From positions 62,001 to 126,000 of the forward strand of contig NW_014575554.1 in assembly GCF_000708205.1 (NCBI RefSeq): a stretch of DNA of 64,000 nt. The letters are read 5' to 3'. The notes under the pieces were generated by a model. The model made no database searches. It saw only the letters and a list, made by a program, of their open reading frames with translations, and was not told the origin of the DNA. Shown here piece by piece: positions 35,346 through 48,923 of this stretch; the first letter of the stretch is position 1, and the number at the start of each line of letters is the position of its first letter. Position numbers and translations under genes: made by a program. This DNA is from Mixia osmundae IAM 14324 (lineage: Eukaryota; Basidiomycota; Mixiomycetes; Mixiales; Mixiaceae).

Positions 35346-37036
35346 ATGCCCTCGACCTCTCTCTTCAGCCAGCGTTCGGTCATGTCCATGTTCACGGAGA
35401 GTCACATCAGGTCCATCAAGTCTCTCGACGATCTCGATAACGCTCCAGGAGGTCGTTCTGCCAAACCGAGTGAGCTATCTCTCTCACGGACCAAACCTTT
35501 CATCCCGAAGAAGTTTGGTCAACCCATCTCGATGCTCATCTCTCTTTTCGTGCGTCCTTGCAGAATATCCATACGTCATCACACTCCGAGCTGCACTTCT
35601 CGGGAGTCCCAACGGTCAGCTCACGCTACAAGAGATCTATGCCGAGATCGCCAATCGGTTTCCTTACTACAAACACGCTGGCAAAGGCTGGAAGGTCCGT
35701 TGCCTTGTTTGGTTTGCCCCCCCCCCAACCCCGCGCGCGCGGGTGCTTATCAGGACGCTGACCCTCCTCTCTCTTCACACAGAACTCTGTCAGACACAAC
35801 CTCTCCATCAACCGATGCTTCAAGCGGATCAAGTCCGCCGATCCCAGCAAGGGTTCACTCTGGTCAGTCGACGAGGACGAAGAAGTGACGACGACGCGCA
35901 TACGCAACAAGAAGCGTTACGCCACTTCGTCTCGGTCCAACTACCGCTACCGAGCCAGAGCGGCAAAGTCGCGTCGCTCGTTCGCAGACGACGACGAGGA
36001 CGAGGAAGAAGAGGACGACCGGTCGAGCGTTTCAGAGTCAGCCTCGGCAGCCTTTATCGCTCGCTCGCCCATCCGTACCCGTCGCGCCGTCCTTGCAGTC
36101 GATACCCAGACCAAGTCGTCTGCCTCCTCGCACCCGTCTGCCACCATGCCGAGCTCGCCCACGACGTCCGAGCTCAGCGACGCCAACTCGGTCAACTCGA
36201 CCTTCAGCCCGCTCAGCCCTGCTCACAAACCGATCCAGCACATCCAACGCGAGCCCGCACCCATCGACAGTTTCGGCCGCGCTGGCACGCGTCCAACGCC
36301 CATCACCGCGCTCAATGCGGGTCAGTCAGTTGCCCCCCGGGCTTCAGAGTCGCCTCGTTCGGCTGCTTTTCCTCACACGGAGAGTCACATGCGATCTTTT
36401 GCTGGTCATGTCCAATCGCCCTCGTATCGCTTCTCTGCTGTACAGGGACATCAGATGGACGATCACTACCCGACCGTCTGGCCATCGCTGGGCACTTACA
36501 CGCCTCGTCAGACAACGTTTGCTGGAGCTGCCAGCAGCACTGTCGCCGGTACTGGTCCATCGTACCCTGATGCTCGTCATTCGCTGGGCAACTATGCGCT
36601 CAAATCGGACAACAATCACGAGCATGTGCCTTCGACGAGCGGCGCAGAGAATGCCCAGCCTTACTATGACTACCCGCCCGAGACGGAGGAGACGCCGACG
36701 TCGAGTTACTACCGAGACTATGCAACGGTGACCCAGTCGGATCCTCACTGGTGGCAGCAAGTCTACCAGCATTCCTCTGCAGCCCAGCAACATTCGCCCA
36801 CGCAAGCAACCCATCCTGCACCTCCGCCCTATTACCATCACCAGGTTCACCAGCCACCGGTGACGATGTCACCTCTCCATGCTGGTCATCCTCTCAGCTC
36901 AGGCTACGGGACCTGGTATCCCGCGCCCAACCTGCCGCCTATCGGACACGCTCCGAATGGCGATGTGACTTCGCCACACTATCCGACCTTGCTGCCCATC
37001 TCGCAGCAGAAGCGCATGCTTCAGGCCGCCCAGTAG
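35346..37036 (+). CDS. Forkhead-domain transcription factor
   Basis: Predicted 518 aa. Exons 35346-35517, 35564-35694, 35783-37036. The forkhead DNA-binding domain occupies about residues 58-150: YPYVITLRAALLGSP, LTLQEIYAEIANRFPYYK, then WKNSVRHNLSINRCFKRI (completed by the second splice) and GSLWSVDEDEE. A basic stretch (RYRARAAKSRRS) and an acidic run (DDDEDEEEEDD) follow; the rest is Pro/Ser/His-rich and probably disordered, ending QQKRMLQAAQ. The frame is open upstream to an ATG at 35139, but ATG 35346 gives the better start and lies in the compact gap after RKI1. Intron 2 (88 nt) is long for this region and contains runs of C and CG. Targets unknown. Confidence 0.9.
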
Positions 37037-37201
37037 ACCCTAAGGGGACAATCTTCATCAGAGAGCCAACCTCAGCGCCAACTCATGGACAGTACGCCTG
37101 ATCGTAGACATAGACAGGGTGGACATCAAAGTTTTGTTAGTTCCTTTCGGACTTGTATTTGTCAACAACCAACAGGACGTGTGCGTTTGTACATTGCATG
37201 A

Positions 37202-39125
37202 TCATGCTGCATACGGCAAGAAGTTGCCTGCGATGAGCGATGGGATATTATAGGCGTCCCGACGGACGGTGAAGCTGAAGCAGCAATTGAGTATCGCTTC
37301 CGATGCAGACGTGCGCTTCCGGCGTAGCGCGTGCTGGTTGACGAGCACGCAGGAAGTGAGAACTGCTTTTTGATCTGGCTTGAAAGCGACGTCGGCGTAC
37401 TTTTGCCAGTAGTGAACCGCGCTCTCCTCGGTCATGAGCTCGTAGATTGCCAGCCGGCCTTCGCGTAAGGATTCTATGGGCACGCCGACCAGCTCGGCAA
37501 ACTCTTTGTTGCCCTTGTAGACTTCGCCTGTGCGTCGCCACAGACTGCGAGCCTGTCAGCTCAAGCTTGTCTGGCTAGGTTCACAAGCTCACCATGCTGG
37601 GATGCCCATGGTAGAAAAGACGCGATCATAGTCGAGCAAGAGCCGCTCAAAGGCTTCTTCGATGAAGACGAGATCGAGATCGGTCAGTGAGGATGCAATG
37701 GCCTGCTGGACGATCAGCTCGCGCAAGATGAGCTTTGATTGACGCACGCGAAAGGCAGGCCTGAATGACGACAGGGCCTGCAGTGTCCGCTGTCGCGATT
37801 GCACAGACATACTGTGCGAATCGGCGTCAGCTTGGAATCTGATGAATATGCACCACACGACTGACTTTTGCTCCATCCAGCGTGATAAACGGGTATATCT
37901 ATGCTAAGGATCAGCAAGAGTACCTCACAGCGTGCAAGCAAGGTACCCTTTGACATAGTCGTACGGCTTGAGAAGGCCAGCTTCGAATTTGGCATGAATG
38001 ACACGCTGTAAGCGTTCGTCGCGACTGCCGTCGTTCTGATCGGCCGCCGTCAGCAGGAATCGCTCCGTCTTTGTACTGGCAAGTGCAGGATCGCTCGTAT
38101 ACGTCGCAGGCTCTGTCGAGGTAGGTGGCTGTATGACAGAGGGCGTGATAGGTGCAGGTGTATGGCCGGTCGTGCCATTGGCTGCCGTAGAAATGGTGTC
38201 GTAGAGTGCAGCTCCGTTGCTCTGCCCGTATGCGTCATTGCCAGCAGGAGAGGGTCCAAAGCTGTCTTCGAGCGATTTGAGGAATTCACTGGAGAGTCTA
38301 GCTTCTTCAGCTGGTGTGGCCAGCCGGGGAAATGAGCGACGCGCCTTAGGCCTAGACCGTGGAACTCATGGCCTGAAGTCTCCATGAGGGCATTGCCCGT
38401 CATGATCGAGTTGAGATCGGACAGGTCGGAGAGTGGCAAGTAGCTAGCGTCTGCTACGCTGCTGATGCCGAGCGCATTCGATCCGGAAGGTGACAACGGT
38501 CCTGCCGGTGCTACGTGATCAGCATAATGTCAGTAGACGAGCCCACAGTGCTGACTTTGAGACGTGCGTAGTGTCGATGATGCTACTGTTTGTGCACTCT
38601 GCAGAGGCGCAACGGTCTGACGGGATCCTGATGCAGCCGAAGCAGGCGCGGGGGCAATAGCCTGTTGTGTGACGGGCTGTCTTGGCGGTACTTGGCTCGG
38701 ACCGGCGCTCGTCGTGGCAGAGGGTAGCAGAGCAGGAGCAACGGGCGTCTCCGAGAGTCCCCTCGAAGCGGACCGTTTGCGTTCTGAGGAGCCAGACTCG
38801 TCCCTGCACAAGTGGGCAATGTCTCGCTTGATACATCGTGAGCAAGGTCGCTGGTCATCGCACGTCATGTGACTCCTGCCCCCTCGCAGCATCAAATGAG
38901 CGACGGTGATTGACCATCAGTGCTCCGAGAGACTCGCCTTCGACAGAACATGCATGCTTTGGACACTTTCGGCCTGGCCTTCTTGCTCGTTGCCGGGTCT
39001 TTCTTCCTCTTACCGTTTGCAAGAGCAGCAGCAGACTGAGCAGCAGCTGGTACGCTGACATCCTCGCTGGCACTCGCGACAGGCACATAGGACATGCCTT
39101 CCGGCGGCCTATCGCCTGCTGCCAT
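37202..39125 (-). CDS. ERT1: Zn2Cys6 transcription factor ERT1 (gluconeogenesis regulator)
   Basis: About 535-542 aa in seven exons (roughly 39125-38938, 38875-38547, 38510-38358, 38310-37947, 37898-37866, 37811-37593, 37544-37202). Ert1/AcuK-type regulators switch on gluconeogenic genes. The binuclear zinc cluster KACMFCRRSHMTCDD plus PCSRCIKRDIAHLC is formed across intron 1. The C-terminal PAS-like half matches the family: KFEAGLLKPYDYVKG, DLVFIEEAFERLLLDYDRV, ACLWRRTGEVYKGNKEFAEL, CCFSFTVRRDAYNIPSLI. Intron 1 must use a GC donor (CGAAG/gcgagt) to form the cysteine cluster. Intron 2 is ambiguous between GTGGGC (36 nt) and a GC donor (57 nt). Confidence 0.92.
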
Positions 39126-39232
39126 GTTCCGGCCCGAAGTTGGGAGAGCAGGCCAAGGGCGACGCGAATGTCACGTCACAAGCGGATCCTGGCCAGGCAT
39201 GCAATGAAGTTCCACGTCATACAAGCAGTCTG

Positions 39233-40681
39233 TCAGGAAGCCCGTGGCTCGCCTACAACTCGACTGTCTCGCTCTATCTCGATATGACGGGCTGCACAGA
39301 CGTTGAGGAGTTCCGTGTGGAGGGGCCACTGCCAGCCTTGGCCGTACACGTCCTCCTTGCGTAGCTGGGGCCATTCGAGCGCGATCTTGCGTAGGAGTGG
39401 CCAGCTACCCTGCCTGATGTATTCGACCATTGTCGTGTGGAGTTGCACAAAGGTCGTCGTCGAGGTCCGAGCGGGATGAAGGTAGCGAAGATGATCTGGC
39501 TGGAGATCCGACATTCGCAACTCGAGCAGGTTGGGTGCATCTGACATCCATAGGACCTGATCAATAGAGTATCGACAGGTGGTGTGAGTGAGCTTGGGCA
39601 GAGTGATCGCGTACACATGCGCGGACCAGAAGTCTAGCGCGCACCGTTCGGATCTCATGATCCGGAGCGTTTCGAGTGTCTCGCTGTGAGTCCTCACGAT
39701 GACCCGGAGCGAAAGGTCATCGATGTCCATGGTGAGCTCGAGTGATTGCAGACGACATGTCCAGCTGCCTGGCCAGATGTCCGACCAGTCTTCATGGAGA
39801 TGCTCGATGTCGATCTGGCAATATTTTGAGTGGAGTGACAGCTTCTTCAGGCTCGGATGCTTGGAGACCGCCCTTGCGACAGCTCTGACGATGGGGCTGT
39901 ATGGATTGCTCCGGTCGGGCAACTGCTGCCTATCGACGTCATCTTTGATGTAAAGCTCGACGAGCGACTCTGCGGTCAACGTCCAGAGGGTGATCAATCC
40001 GGATGCATCATGATAGTCATAACGCGTCTTCTCTGTGCATCTCATGGAAAGGCACTTGAGGTCATTCTCGATCCAGCCAGGCAGCTGCTTCCTGATGTCG
40101 TAGAAGCAAGGTACCAGCGCTTCGTGAAGCCGTACTTTCGGACAAGATGACCTGACGGTCGTGATCAGCTGCACAAACGTGTCTAGCAACCGCTGCGGCG
40201 TCTCCTTGGATTTGGTGCGCCGTAGACTGACAGTCTCAAAGTGGTAGAGCTCTTCGAGATACATGGGCAGCACAGCACTGCCCGCACATGCCTCGACGAG
40301 CGCACACAGTCGGGCGTATGATTTGACATTGGCCGACTGCCACCATACGGTCAGCCTCACTACTTCAGTTGTCTGTATGAGGAGGTTGCTTGCCTTGAAG
40401 AGATACTGCAGACAGACTGCTCTGATGCTCTTGCATGTCGTGCTGAGTGCAACCATTGCCCGCCAATTCGCACGCTTTTCGTGTCCTGAGCGGATGTTGT
40501 CGAGCAGAACGCCAATGATGTCGATCCATACGTCTTGCGGAAGCTCGACGGACCTTTTCGCATCCTCACAGACGGTCCCGTCGATAATGTTGGGCTGTGC
40601 CAACGGCCCGCTCGCTGAGATCTTGAGACCGGGCCGATAGCGACGAGATGTGCGGCGCAGTGCAATGCATGTGATGGCCAT
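39233..40681 (-). CDS. F-box/leucine-rich-repeat-like protein
   Basis: Single exon, 482 aa, ATG at 40681. An F-box-like segment (LPQDVWIDIIGVLL, about residue 49) is followed by a long region with spaced leucines (HPSLKKLSLHSKYC, CRLQSLELTMDID, APNLLELRMSDLQ) typical of F-box proteins with LRR-like C-terminal parts. Such proteins are substrate adaptors of SCF ubiquitin ligases; the target is unknown. A broken relative lies at 2436-3660. It ends about 108 nt from the ERT1 start, same strand. Confidence 0.75.
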   Translation of the reverse strand: MAITCIALRRTSRRYRPGLKISASGPLAQPNIIDGTVCEDAKRSVELPQDVWIDIIGVLLDNIRSGHEKRANWRAMVALSTTCKSIRAVCLQYLFKASNLLIQTTEVVRLTVWWQSANVKSYARLCALVEACAGSAVLPMYLEELYHFETVSLRRTKSKETPQRLLDTFVQLITTVRSSCPKVRLHEALVPCFYDIRKQLPGWIENDLKCLSMRCTEKTRYDYHDASGLITLWTLTAESLVELYIKDDVDRQQLPDRSNPYSPIVRAVARAVSKHPSLKKLSLHSKYCQIDIEHLHEDWSDIWPGSWTCRLQSLELTMDIDDLSLRVIVRTHSETLETLRIMRSERCALDFWSAHVYAITLPKLTHTTCRYSIDQVLWMSDAPNLLELRMSDLQPDHLRYLHPARTSTTTFVQLHTTMVEYIRQGSWPLLRKIALEWPQLRKEDVYGQGWQWPLHTELLNVCAARHIEIERDSRVVGEPRAS

Positions 40682-40835
40682 GTCAAACCCTTGGCTTCTG
40701 TACCGAGTCTGGTGAGGTCAGGTGTCAGGCTCAGCCAATCTCATATCACGCGCTATCTCGAGCGCGTCACGTGGAGGGCGTGGTCACGACTTAGGATAGG
40801 ATTGCATTGCAAGAAATGTCCATCAGCTTCTTCCT

Positions 40836-41389
40836 CTATGCTGCAGTGATCTCCAGCGGGATGCGAGCCGACAAGGGTGTGCGGATGAGGTTGGACTGCA
40901 TCGCACGATCAGCTCGTCCTCGGCAGATCTCGCATCAGGCTTACCTCGTAGGCATTGAGGGTGTAGTTGCCTGCGCCCGCAGTAGCAGGTAGCGTGACAG
41001 TCTGGTTCACCTGGTTCGTCGTGGGCGTGACGTCAGTCTTGAAGATCGTCGTCGAGTCTGATCCATCCGAGGGCTGCAGCTGGAGGAAGACGAGCGATGC
41101 GAGCCAGGTCGTGTTGCTCGCTGCCGCTGCCGTGGCATTCGTTGCGGCGATGACCTTGGCGAGAGCCGCGGGCGAGTCGTAGACAAAGTTGAACGTGCCA
41201 CCGACGGGCAAGGAGAGCGCAGCGGAAGGCTCAACAGCAGCACCGACGTTGCTCTCTGTCATCGCCGAAAGTATCAATCAGCTGCCCACGCAGATCTATA
41301 GGAACAGCCGATGTACCTGGTGAGGTGTTGACGGTCTGTCCGGCAACGAGAGCCGCGAGTGCGAACACGATGGAGCTTGTTGCGAGCAT
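40836..41389 (-). CDS. Small secreted protein
   Basis: Predicted 147 aa. Exons 41389-41317, 41255-40945, 40895-40836. Exon 1 is almost exactly a signal peptide (MLATSSIVFALAALVAG, cleavage probably near AGQT). The mature part is Ala/Thr/Asn-rich with several N-glycosylation sequons (NTT, NAT, NQT, NYT) and a beta-rich look (GGTFNFVYDSP, LVFLQLQPSDG, GAGNYTLNAYE), close to small cell-wall or effector-like proteins with a Kre9/Knh1-type layout in basidiomycetes. No cysteine is visible, unusual for effectors. The last exon adds a 19-residue tail. No C-terminal hydrophobic GPI signal. Confidence 0.7.
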
Positions 41390-41555
41390 GATGACGTGCT
41401 TTTGTTGTTATAGGTGACTTGTGTGAAGACCAAGTTGTTGTGGATGGGGCATGATAGCAGGAAGCCGGCATGATATCTCTCTTCGGACTGGCCGCTCGGC
41501 TCCGCATCTTGTGGCGATGAGATAGAGGGGCTTCAGCGCACTGACACTGGTGACG

Positions 41556-43046
41556 ATGACGACGGGGACGAGGGTGACGATGCCGGATGAGTCTGCCGGT
41601 CGCACAGACAGCGCTGGTCTGTGCCGCCACTTCGCGCGTTTTTCCAGCCAAGCCCGTCCTCGTCCAAGCAACAGCGCTCGTCGCCAAGCTGGACCCTCCC
41701 AGATGGCTCGAGTCGTCCCGACAGACGACGATCTGACCAGGCTGCAACGTCTGAGCCAGAAGATCTCCTCTCGTACTCTTCCTGTCGAGTTGCTCGGGGC
41801 CTGTTGGCCAGGTTACGACTACAGTCCGGTCCTGACCGCCTCTCGTCCGGTCCCTCCCAGGCCGCCCTCACCCGTCGAGAGCTTCGAATCCCGAGATACT
41901 TGGCACAGAGCCGAAGATGGTCTCCGTCCTCTGCCCCGACGACAAGTCCCTCCACCCCCGCCTGCACCTTTGCCAGCGCGACCCATCACGACGACGATCG
42001 TCCCAATCATGTCGATCAATCCCTATCGGACAGAGACCTTCTCGACACCTTCCTTTCTGAGCAGACCGGAGATCATCGAGATCACTCCCGGCGTAGAGGA
42101 CGGTGAGATCGACGACGGTGAACCATTTGATGACGGTGAGCCAATCGACGAGACACCGCTCACGAGCAGGACACCCTCGCGTTCGCCAGAGCTACAGATC
42201 ATCGAACCTACGACCGATGACCGTCCCAATAAGCATGCTAGTCCTCTCGTTCATCCCTCGCGTCTCAAATCCGTCGAAGCAAGCCCAACCGACTCGCAAA
42301 ATCCTGCAGCCACTGACAATCCACACCCCAGGACATTGATAGAGCCACCGCCAGCATTCCCTTCTTCTGAGGTCATCTACCTGGACGATCTGGATGGAGA
42401 CGAGCTGGACGGCGAAGAGGTCGTCGAGCTGGATGATTCCCTCGAACTCATCGAGCAATCTGCTCGAGGGGACATGGCATCAGCAGAGCCAGACCATGCG
42501 AACAGGGGCACTGTGCACGATCCAACATACGTAGCTACTCGTGCACTGCCTTCACCTGCCACAATGAGCTCAGTTGGCGCGCGCACGCCTACAGACGACG
42601 TTTCTCAACCTCAGATGACACTCGCCGCCAAGCCTCATCACGAGGCAGATTTAATCCAGCGTCTCTCGCCTCGCAGTCCGCCGAAGAAGCGCAGGCAGAC
42701 CAGCACGCTCTCACAGAGCGGCAGTGACGATGAACCGGTCGCACTCGAGCCTGTACCGATGACGATCTCGCACGATGGTCTGAAGACGCCGGAACCGCAG
42801 CACGAGCCGCAGCTTCCCACGCCGGCCGATAGTCATCACGAGAACGAATTGATCTCTCGCATTGCGCCCATCAGTCCACCACGCAAACGTAGGCGCACGG
42901 ATCTCACATCGGATAGCGATGGCGAGCCTCAATCGGAGAAAGTGGAGCGCAAGTCTCGCAAACCGGAAACGACTGCAAAAGGAACGCACGCGCATGAACA
43001 CCCTATCGACGTACCGCGGAGCAGTCCGACCTCGCCAGCAAAGTGA
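41556..43046 (+). CDS. Disordered acidic protein with paired SPP-K/R motifs
   Basis: About 496 aa in one exon; the first ATG in frame is 41556, with alternatives at 41580 and 41703. No domain was recognised. Most of it is Pro/Ser/Asp/Glu-rich. A Pro-rich stretch (PPPPPAPLPARP, about residue 135) is followed by an acidic block (YLDDLDGDELDGEEVVELDD). Two copies of a short motif stand near the C-terminus: DLIQRLSPRSPPKKRRQ (about 42645-42700) and ELISRIAPISPPRKRRR (about 42845-42900), each preceded by HHE. These look like nuclear localisation signals joined to CDK-type SP sites. Probably nuclear, function unknown. Confidence 0.65.
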   Translation: MTTGTRVTMPDESAGRTDSAGLCRHFARFSSQARPRPSNSARRQAGPSQMARVVPTDDDLTRLQRLSQKISSRTLPVELLGACWPGYDYSPVLTASRPVPPRPPSPVESFESRDTWHRAEDGLRPLPRRQVPPPPPAPLPARPITTTIVPIMSINPYRTETFSTPSFLSRPEIIEITPGVEDGEIDDGEPFDDGEPIDETPLTSRTPSRSPELQIIEPTTDDRPNKHASPLVHPSRLKSVEASPTDSQNPAATDNPHPRTLIEPPPAFPSSEVIYLDDLDGDELDGEEVVELDDSLELIEQSARGDMASAEPDHANRGTVHDPTYVATRALPSPATMSSVGARTPTDDVSQPQMTLAAKPHHEADLIQRLSPRSPPKKRRQTSTLSQSGSDDEPVALEPVPMTISHDGLKTPEPQHEPQLPTPADSHHENELISRIAPISPPRKRRRTDLTSDSDGEPQSEKVERKSRKPETTAKGTHAHEHPIDVPRSSPTSPAK

Positions 43047-43367
43047 GACGACAAGCATCATGCCGCGCTTGGTCAGGGCTGACAGCTAAGAGCACAGATC
43101 ACGATCATTAGCAAGTTCTGCGGGCACATTGATCTCGAGGATCTTCGGAGGATCCCAGGGTCAGACTGGCGCTTCATCGCCGCCCCAAAACGAAGCCAGA
43201 GACGCAGCATAGATCGCACACCCCCTCGCAAGCGATAAGCTTTATGAATGAAATGTCCAAGCGCATGTTGTCACCATCAACGTCAGTCTGCATTTTGGTG
43301 TTACAAGCATACACTTGCGGTGAAATAGACTGTGCAGGACGAGTCAGATTACACCCTGAAAGCGCAG
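43047..43367. other. Convergent 3' intergenic region
   Basis: 321 nt between the ends of the disordered-protein gene and PAP1, which converge. It should contain both poly(A) sites. No further gene or repeat is visible. Confidence 0.45.
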
Positions 43368-45695
<2,328 letters not shown>

Positions 45696-45859
45696 GCTGT
45701 CAGATGATTACCTTGCGCTTGGCTGTGAACAGACTGACGACATGTTGACCGATCCGGGTGTCGTCGACTCGCAGCTGAGCCAGTCTGGCTGCTTATGGCT
45801 TCGACGACGACGACGACGACGACGCGCGCAAATCGGCAGAGGCAGACGAGCGACGACGA

Positions 45860-47950
45860 TGGCGCTGCTCAGAACGGCCTGTCCCCTCACAAGTTGTCTA
45901 GCATTGGTCGCTCGACAGCGAGCTATAGCTCTGCCGAGAGCTCAGCGACGATGGCTGCTGCGACAGACACGCTCCCTCGCCACTGTTGCTCCCCACAGTC
46001 ATCATCAAGTTCAGAGGTCCAAACGGTTCAAGGAGCTCAATGCGAGCGATGTCGAAGCCTTTCGATCCATGCTCTCCAAATCTGACTCGTCTGTCTTGAC
46101 AACAATCGAAGCGAAAGGGGGCAAGACGCTCACTGCAGACGAGCTGACGCCGTTCAATCACGATTGGATGCGAGTCGCTCTATTGCTTGCTTTCTCTGCC
46201 TTTTGCTGAACTCGGACAAGGCAGGCAAAAGTACAAGGGCGATTCGAAGCTCGTCCTGAAGCCGAGAAGCACAGAAGAAGTCTCAAAGATATTGGCCTAT
46301 TGCGTCAAGAACAAGATTGCAATGGTGCCTCAAGGTGGCAATACCGGCCTCGTCGGTGGATCAGTGCCCATCTGGGACGAAGTCGTCATCTCTCTCGTCT
46401 GTCTGATTGACCAAACGTCAGCAGCACAGCTGATCTTTCATTCTCTGACAGAGCGGCATGGATAATATAAGACACTTCGACCCGATCAGCGGCGTCATGA
46501 CTGCAGATGCAGGCTGCATATTACAAGTGCTAGACGACCGTGCCGCCAAGGAGGGCTTCATGATGCCCCTCGACCTAGGCGCGAAAGGCTCGTGCCAGAT
46601 CGGTGGCAACCTCGCAACGAATGCGGGCGGGCTCCGATTGCTCAGGTCAGTCTTGCCGCACCAGCTGCTGCTTGCAGTTGATGGGTAGGGTCTGACAGGT
46701 ACGGGAATCTACACGGTAGCGTCCTCGGCCTAGAGGTCGTATTGCCGGACGAGCGTGGCACCGTACTCAAAGTAGGCATGGGCGGTCTCAGAAAGGACAA
46801 CACTGGTACGTCATCGCGTGCTCAGACAGCAGGATCGTGCCTGAGTGCTCGTCAGCAGGCTACGATCTCAAGCAGCTTTTCATTGGTTCAGAAGGCACTC
46901 TCGGCCTGATCACCGCCGTCAGCATCCTTACTCCCAAACGGCCTGCAGTAGGTGCCATCGCTGTCAACATAGAGATCACGAGCTGAATGTACTATCAGTC
47001 TGTCAACGTAGCGATGCTAGCATTGTCATCATACGAAGCCGTCCAAAAGGTCTACATAGAAACACGATCTCATCTCGCAGAGATCCTGTCAGCATTCGAG
47101 TTTGTCGACCAAGAAGCGTTTGAGCTCGTTCTCTCGCACACCGGCACAAAGCGGCCTTTCGAGGGCGGCAAGCCAGACGCTAGACAGTTTTACGTACTCA
47201 TCGAGACGAGTGGCAGCAAGAAAGAACATGACGATGAGGTAGGTCACTTGTCAGGATGAAGAACCCCCCGCTCATGTGAGCTGCAGAAACTCACGGGATT
47301 GTTGGAAGATCTCATGGAAAAGGAGATCATCGTCGACGGCGTACTGGCACAAGACGAAACACAGCTGCAAAGTCTATGGAGCTTACGCGAATCGATTCCC
47401 GAAGCAGCAGGCAAGCTCGGCAAGGCAAGTTCTGTATGCAATCTGGGCGTATCGAGCTGACTGGTGCTCGTCCAGACGTACAAATTTGACGTGTCGATGC
47501 CAGTTTCAGAGATGTACGGACTCGTCGAAGCGACTCGACAACGCTTCAAAGATCAAGGCATGGCGGACGAGATTCGGGAAGTCGTCGGGTATGGTCACAT
47601 AGGCGATGGCAACCTACATCTCAACGTCGTTGCAAAGCGCTTTGACCAGTCGATAGAGGACGTCCTCGAGCCTTGGGTATTCGAATACGTCTGTAAGTCG
47701 TCTCCATGTCTCTGGCTAGCGCCGTGGCTGATGCGATGCATCAGCTCAACGTAATGGCTCCATCTCGGCAGAGCACGGCTTAGGCCAGCAAAAGGCGCCT
47801 TTCGTGGGCTACTCGCAAGCGCCAGAGTCTATTGCGACCATGCGAGCGATCAAGGCGCTCTTCGACAAGCAAGGCTTGCTGCAGCCTAGCAAGTACTTAC
47901 CGGCTGCAGACGAAGGCGTCGAAGCCTCGTCAGAGGCGTTTAAGCAATAG
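45860..47950 (+). CDS. FAD-dependent D-2-hydroxyacid dehydrogenase (D-lactate / D-2-hydroxyglutarate), mitochondrial
   Basis: About 535 aa in nine exons. The Arg-rich N-terminus ([18 protein letters not shown]) is a mitochondrial presequence. The FAD-binding PCMH domain has [72 protein letters not shown] and [14 protein letters not shown]. The C-terminal part has [30 protein letters not shown] (metal/flavin His motif) and [13 protein letters not shown]. It resembles yeast DLD2/DLD3 and human D2HGDH, which oxidise D-2-hydroxyglutarate or D-lactate. Intron 1 is best read with a GC donor (GGAT/gcgagt), though a GT choice is possible. A (CGA)7 run lies at 45802-45822 in the 5' leader. Confidence 0.92.
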
Positions 47951-48002
47951 TGTGCTGTCGTGACCTTGTTGTTGGTTGAATCGTGGCTTGCAGCTTGCAT
48001 TG

Positions 48003-48617
48003 CTAGCGTACAGTGTCGATGAAGCCCACGAGGAGCCACCGTTCGCCAGAGGTAATCGGCAAGCCTTCGTGCAGGAGCTTGGCGTCATGCAAGAGTGCGC
48101 TGCCTTGGCTTGGCTGGAAGGTTTGGTTCAATTCGCTAAAATGTGTGCCTCCACCGATGAAGGAATTAGACTCGTTCAACAAGAGCGAGAAAGACAAGAG
48201 GCAGCCGTCTCTATGCTCCTGCAAGCCTGCTTGTGCGCCAGCTGCGTCATAGCGAGCAACGAAGAGATCTTTTGTGAACAGTTGCAGATCACTGCCGGTC
48301 CGGCGAAGAAGCTCTGGCACTATGCGGTCTCTCACATAATGTTCGATGATGTGGGCATTAGGCAGATCTGCGACCGCCACGTCTGTCGTTCGAAATGCTT
48401 CGTGGCGCTTCGTCGACCAAGCGTTGGCGCCAACATAGCTTGAAACAATTGCGATGATTTCTCCACACTCGGAGATCGTGAGCAGACGATCGACGATGCA
48501 TGGACAGAGCCTTTCGGTTGGCTTGCCCGATAGGAGATAGGCCTGACGAGCCTGGGCTGATGTGCGCTGACCGGGCTGTGGCAGCGATGCCAGCTTCTTG
48601 GCTCGCTGATCTTCCAT
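48003..48617 (-). CDS. 2-oxoglutarate/Fe(II)-dependent oxygenase (prolyl-4-hydroxylase-like)
   Basis: Single exon, 204 aa, ATG 48617. The fold signature is present: LFTKDLFVARYDA, the iron-binding HxD in LQEHRDGCLLSFSLLLN, GGGTHFSE, and the distal His plus 2OG-binding Arg in LLHEGLPITSGERWLLVGF. N-terminal 60 residues are variable (SECGEIIAIV resembles the helix before the catalytic core). Such enzymes hydroxylate protein prolines or other substrates; the substrate is unknown. No signal peptide, so probably cytosolic or nuclear. It ends 53 nt from the dehydrogenase gene. Confidence 0.82.
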   Translation of the reverse strand: MEDQRAKKLASLPQPGQRTSAQARQAYLLSGKPTERLCPCIVDRLLTISECGEIIAIVSSYVGANAWSTKRHEAFRTTDVAVADLPNAHIIEHYVRDRIVPELLRRTGSDLQLFTKDLFVARYDAAGAQAGLQEHRDGCLLSFSLLLNESNSFIGGGTHFSELNQTFQPSQGSALLHDAKLLHEGLPITSGERWLLVGFIDTVR

Positions 48618-48923
48618 ACAAGTCGATTTTTACTCCGAGCTGGCCTGCATGGCTCGCGTGGGATTGGAGAAGAAGCGAAGATCTGGTCTAAACTCTAGTT
48701 TGAGCGTGGCTTGCAGCTGCGCGATCGACATAGTAAAACTATTGACACCTTCCTAATGCGCAAATCCCTGCAAGTCTGGCTCGGTTCGCGAGACTTCATT
48801 AAGCATGCAGGACCGGCTCGTTGGCTCATCATGCGTTTCGACCGCTCGCCATCGCGTTGGGGCGAGCTTCATAAGAGCTCCTGAGCAGAGTGTCCGGTCC
48901 ACGTACAACCAACATCGGCAGAC
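48618..48923. promoter_or_regulatory. Divergent intergenic promoter region
   Basis: 306 nt between the divergent 2OG oxygenase and GDSL hydrolase genes. It must hold both promoters. No TATA box or repeated operator-like element stands out. Confidence 0.4.

Noticed and set aside
41533-41967. Minus-strand frame opposite the disordered-protein gene
   Set aside because: Shadow of a skewed codon usage on the plus strand; no splice sites or motif.
47418-47476. GC-AG donor (AAG/gcaagt) in the D-hydroxyacid dehydrogenase
   Set aside because: A canonical GTATGC donor 9 nt downstream keeps the frame and fits homolog spacing better, so it was not counted.
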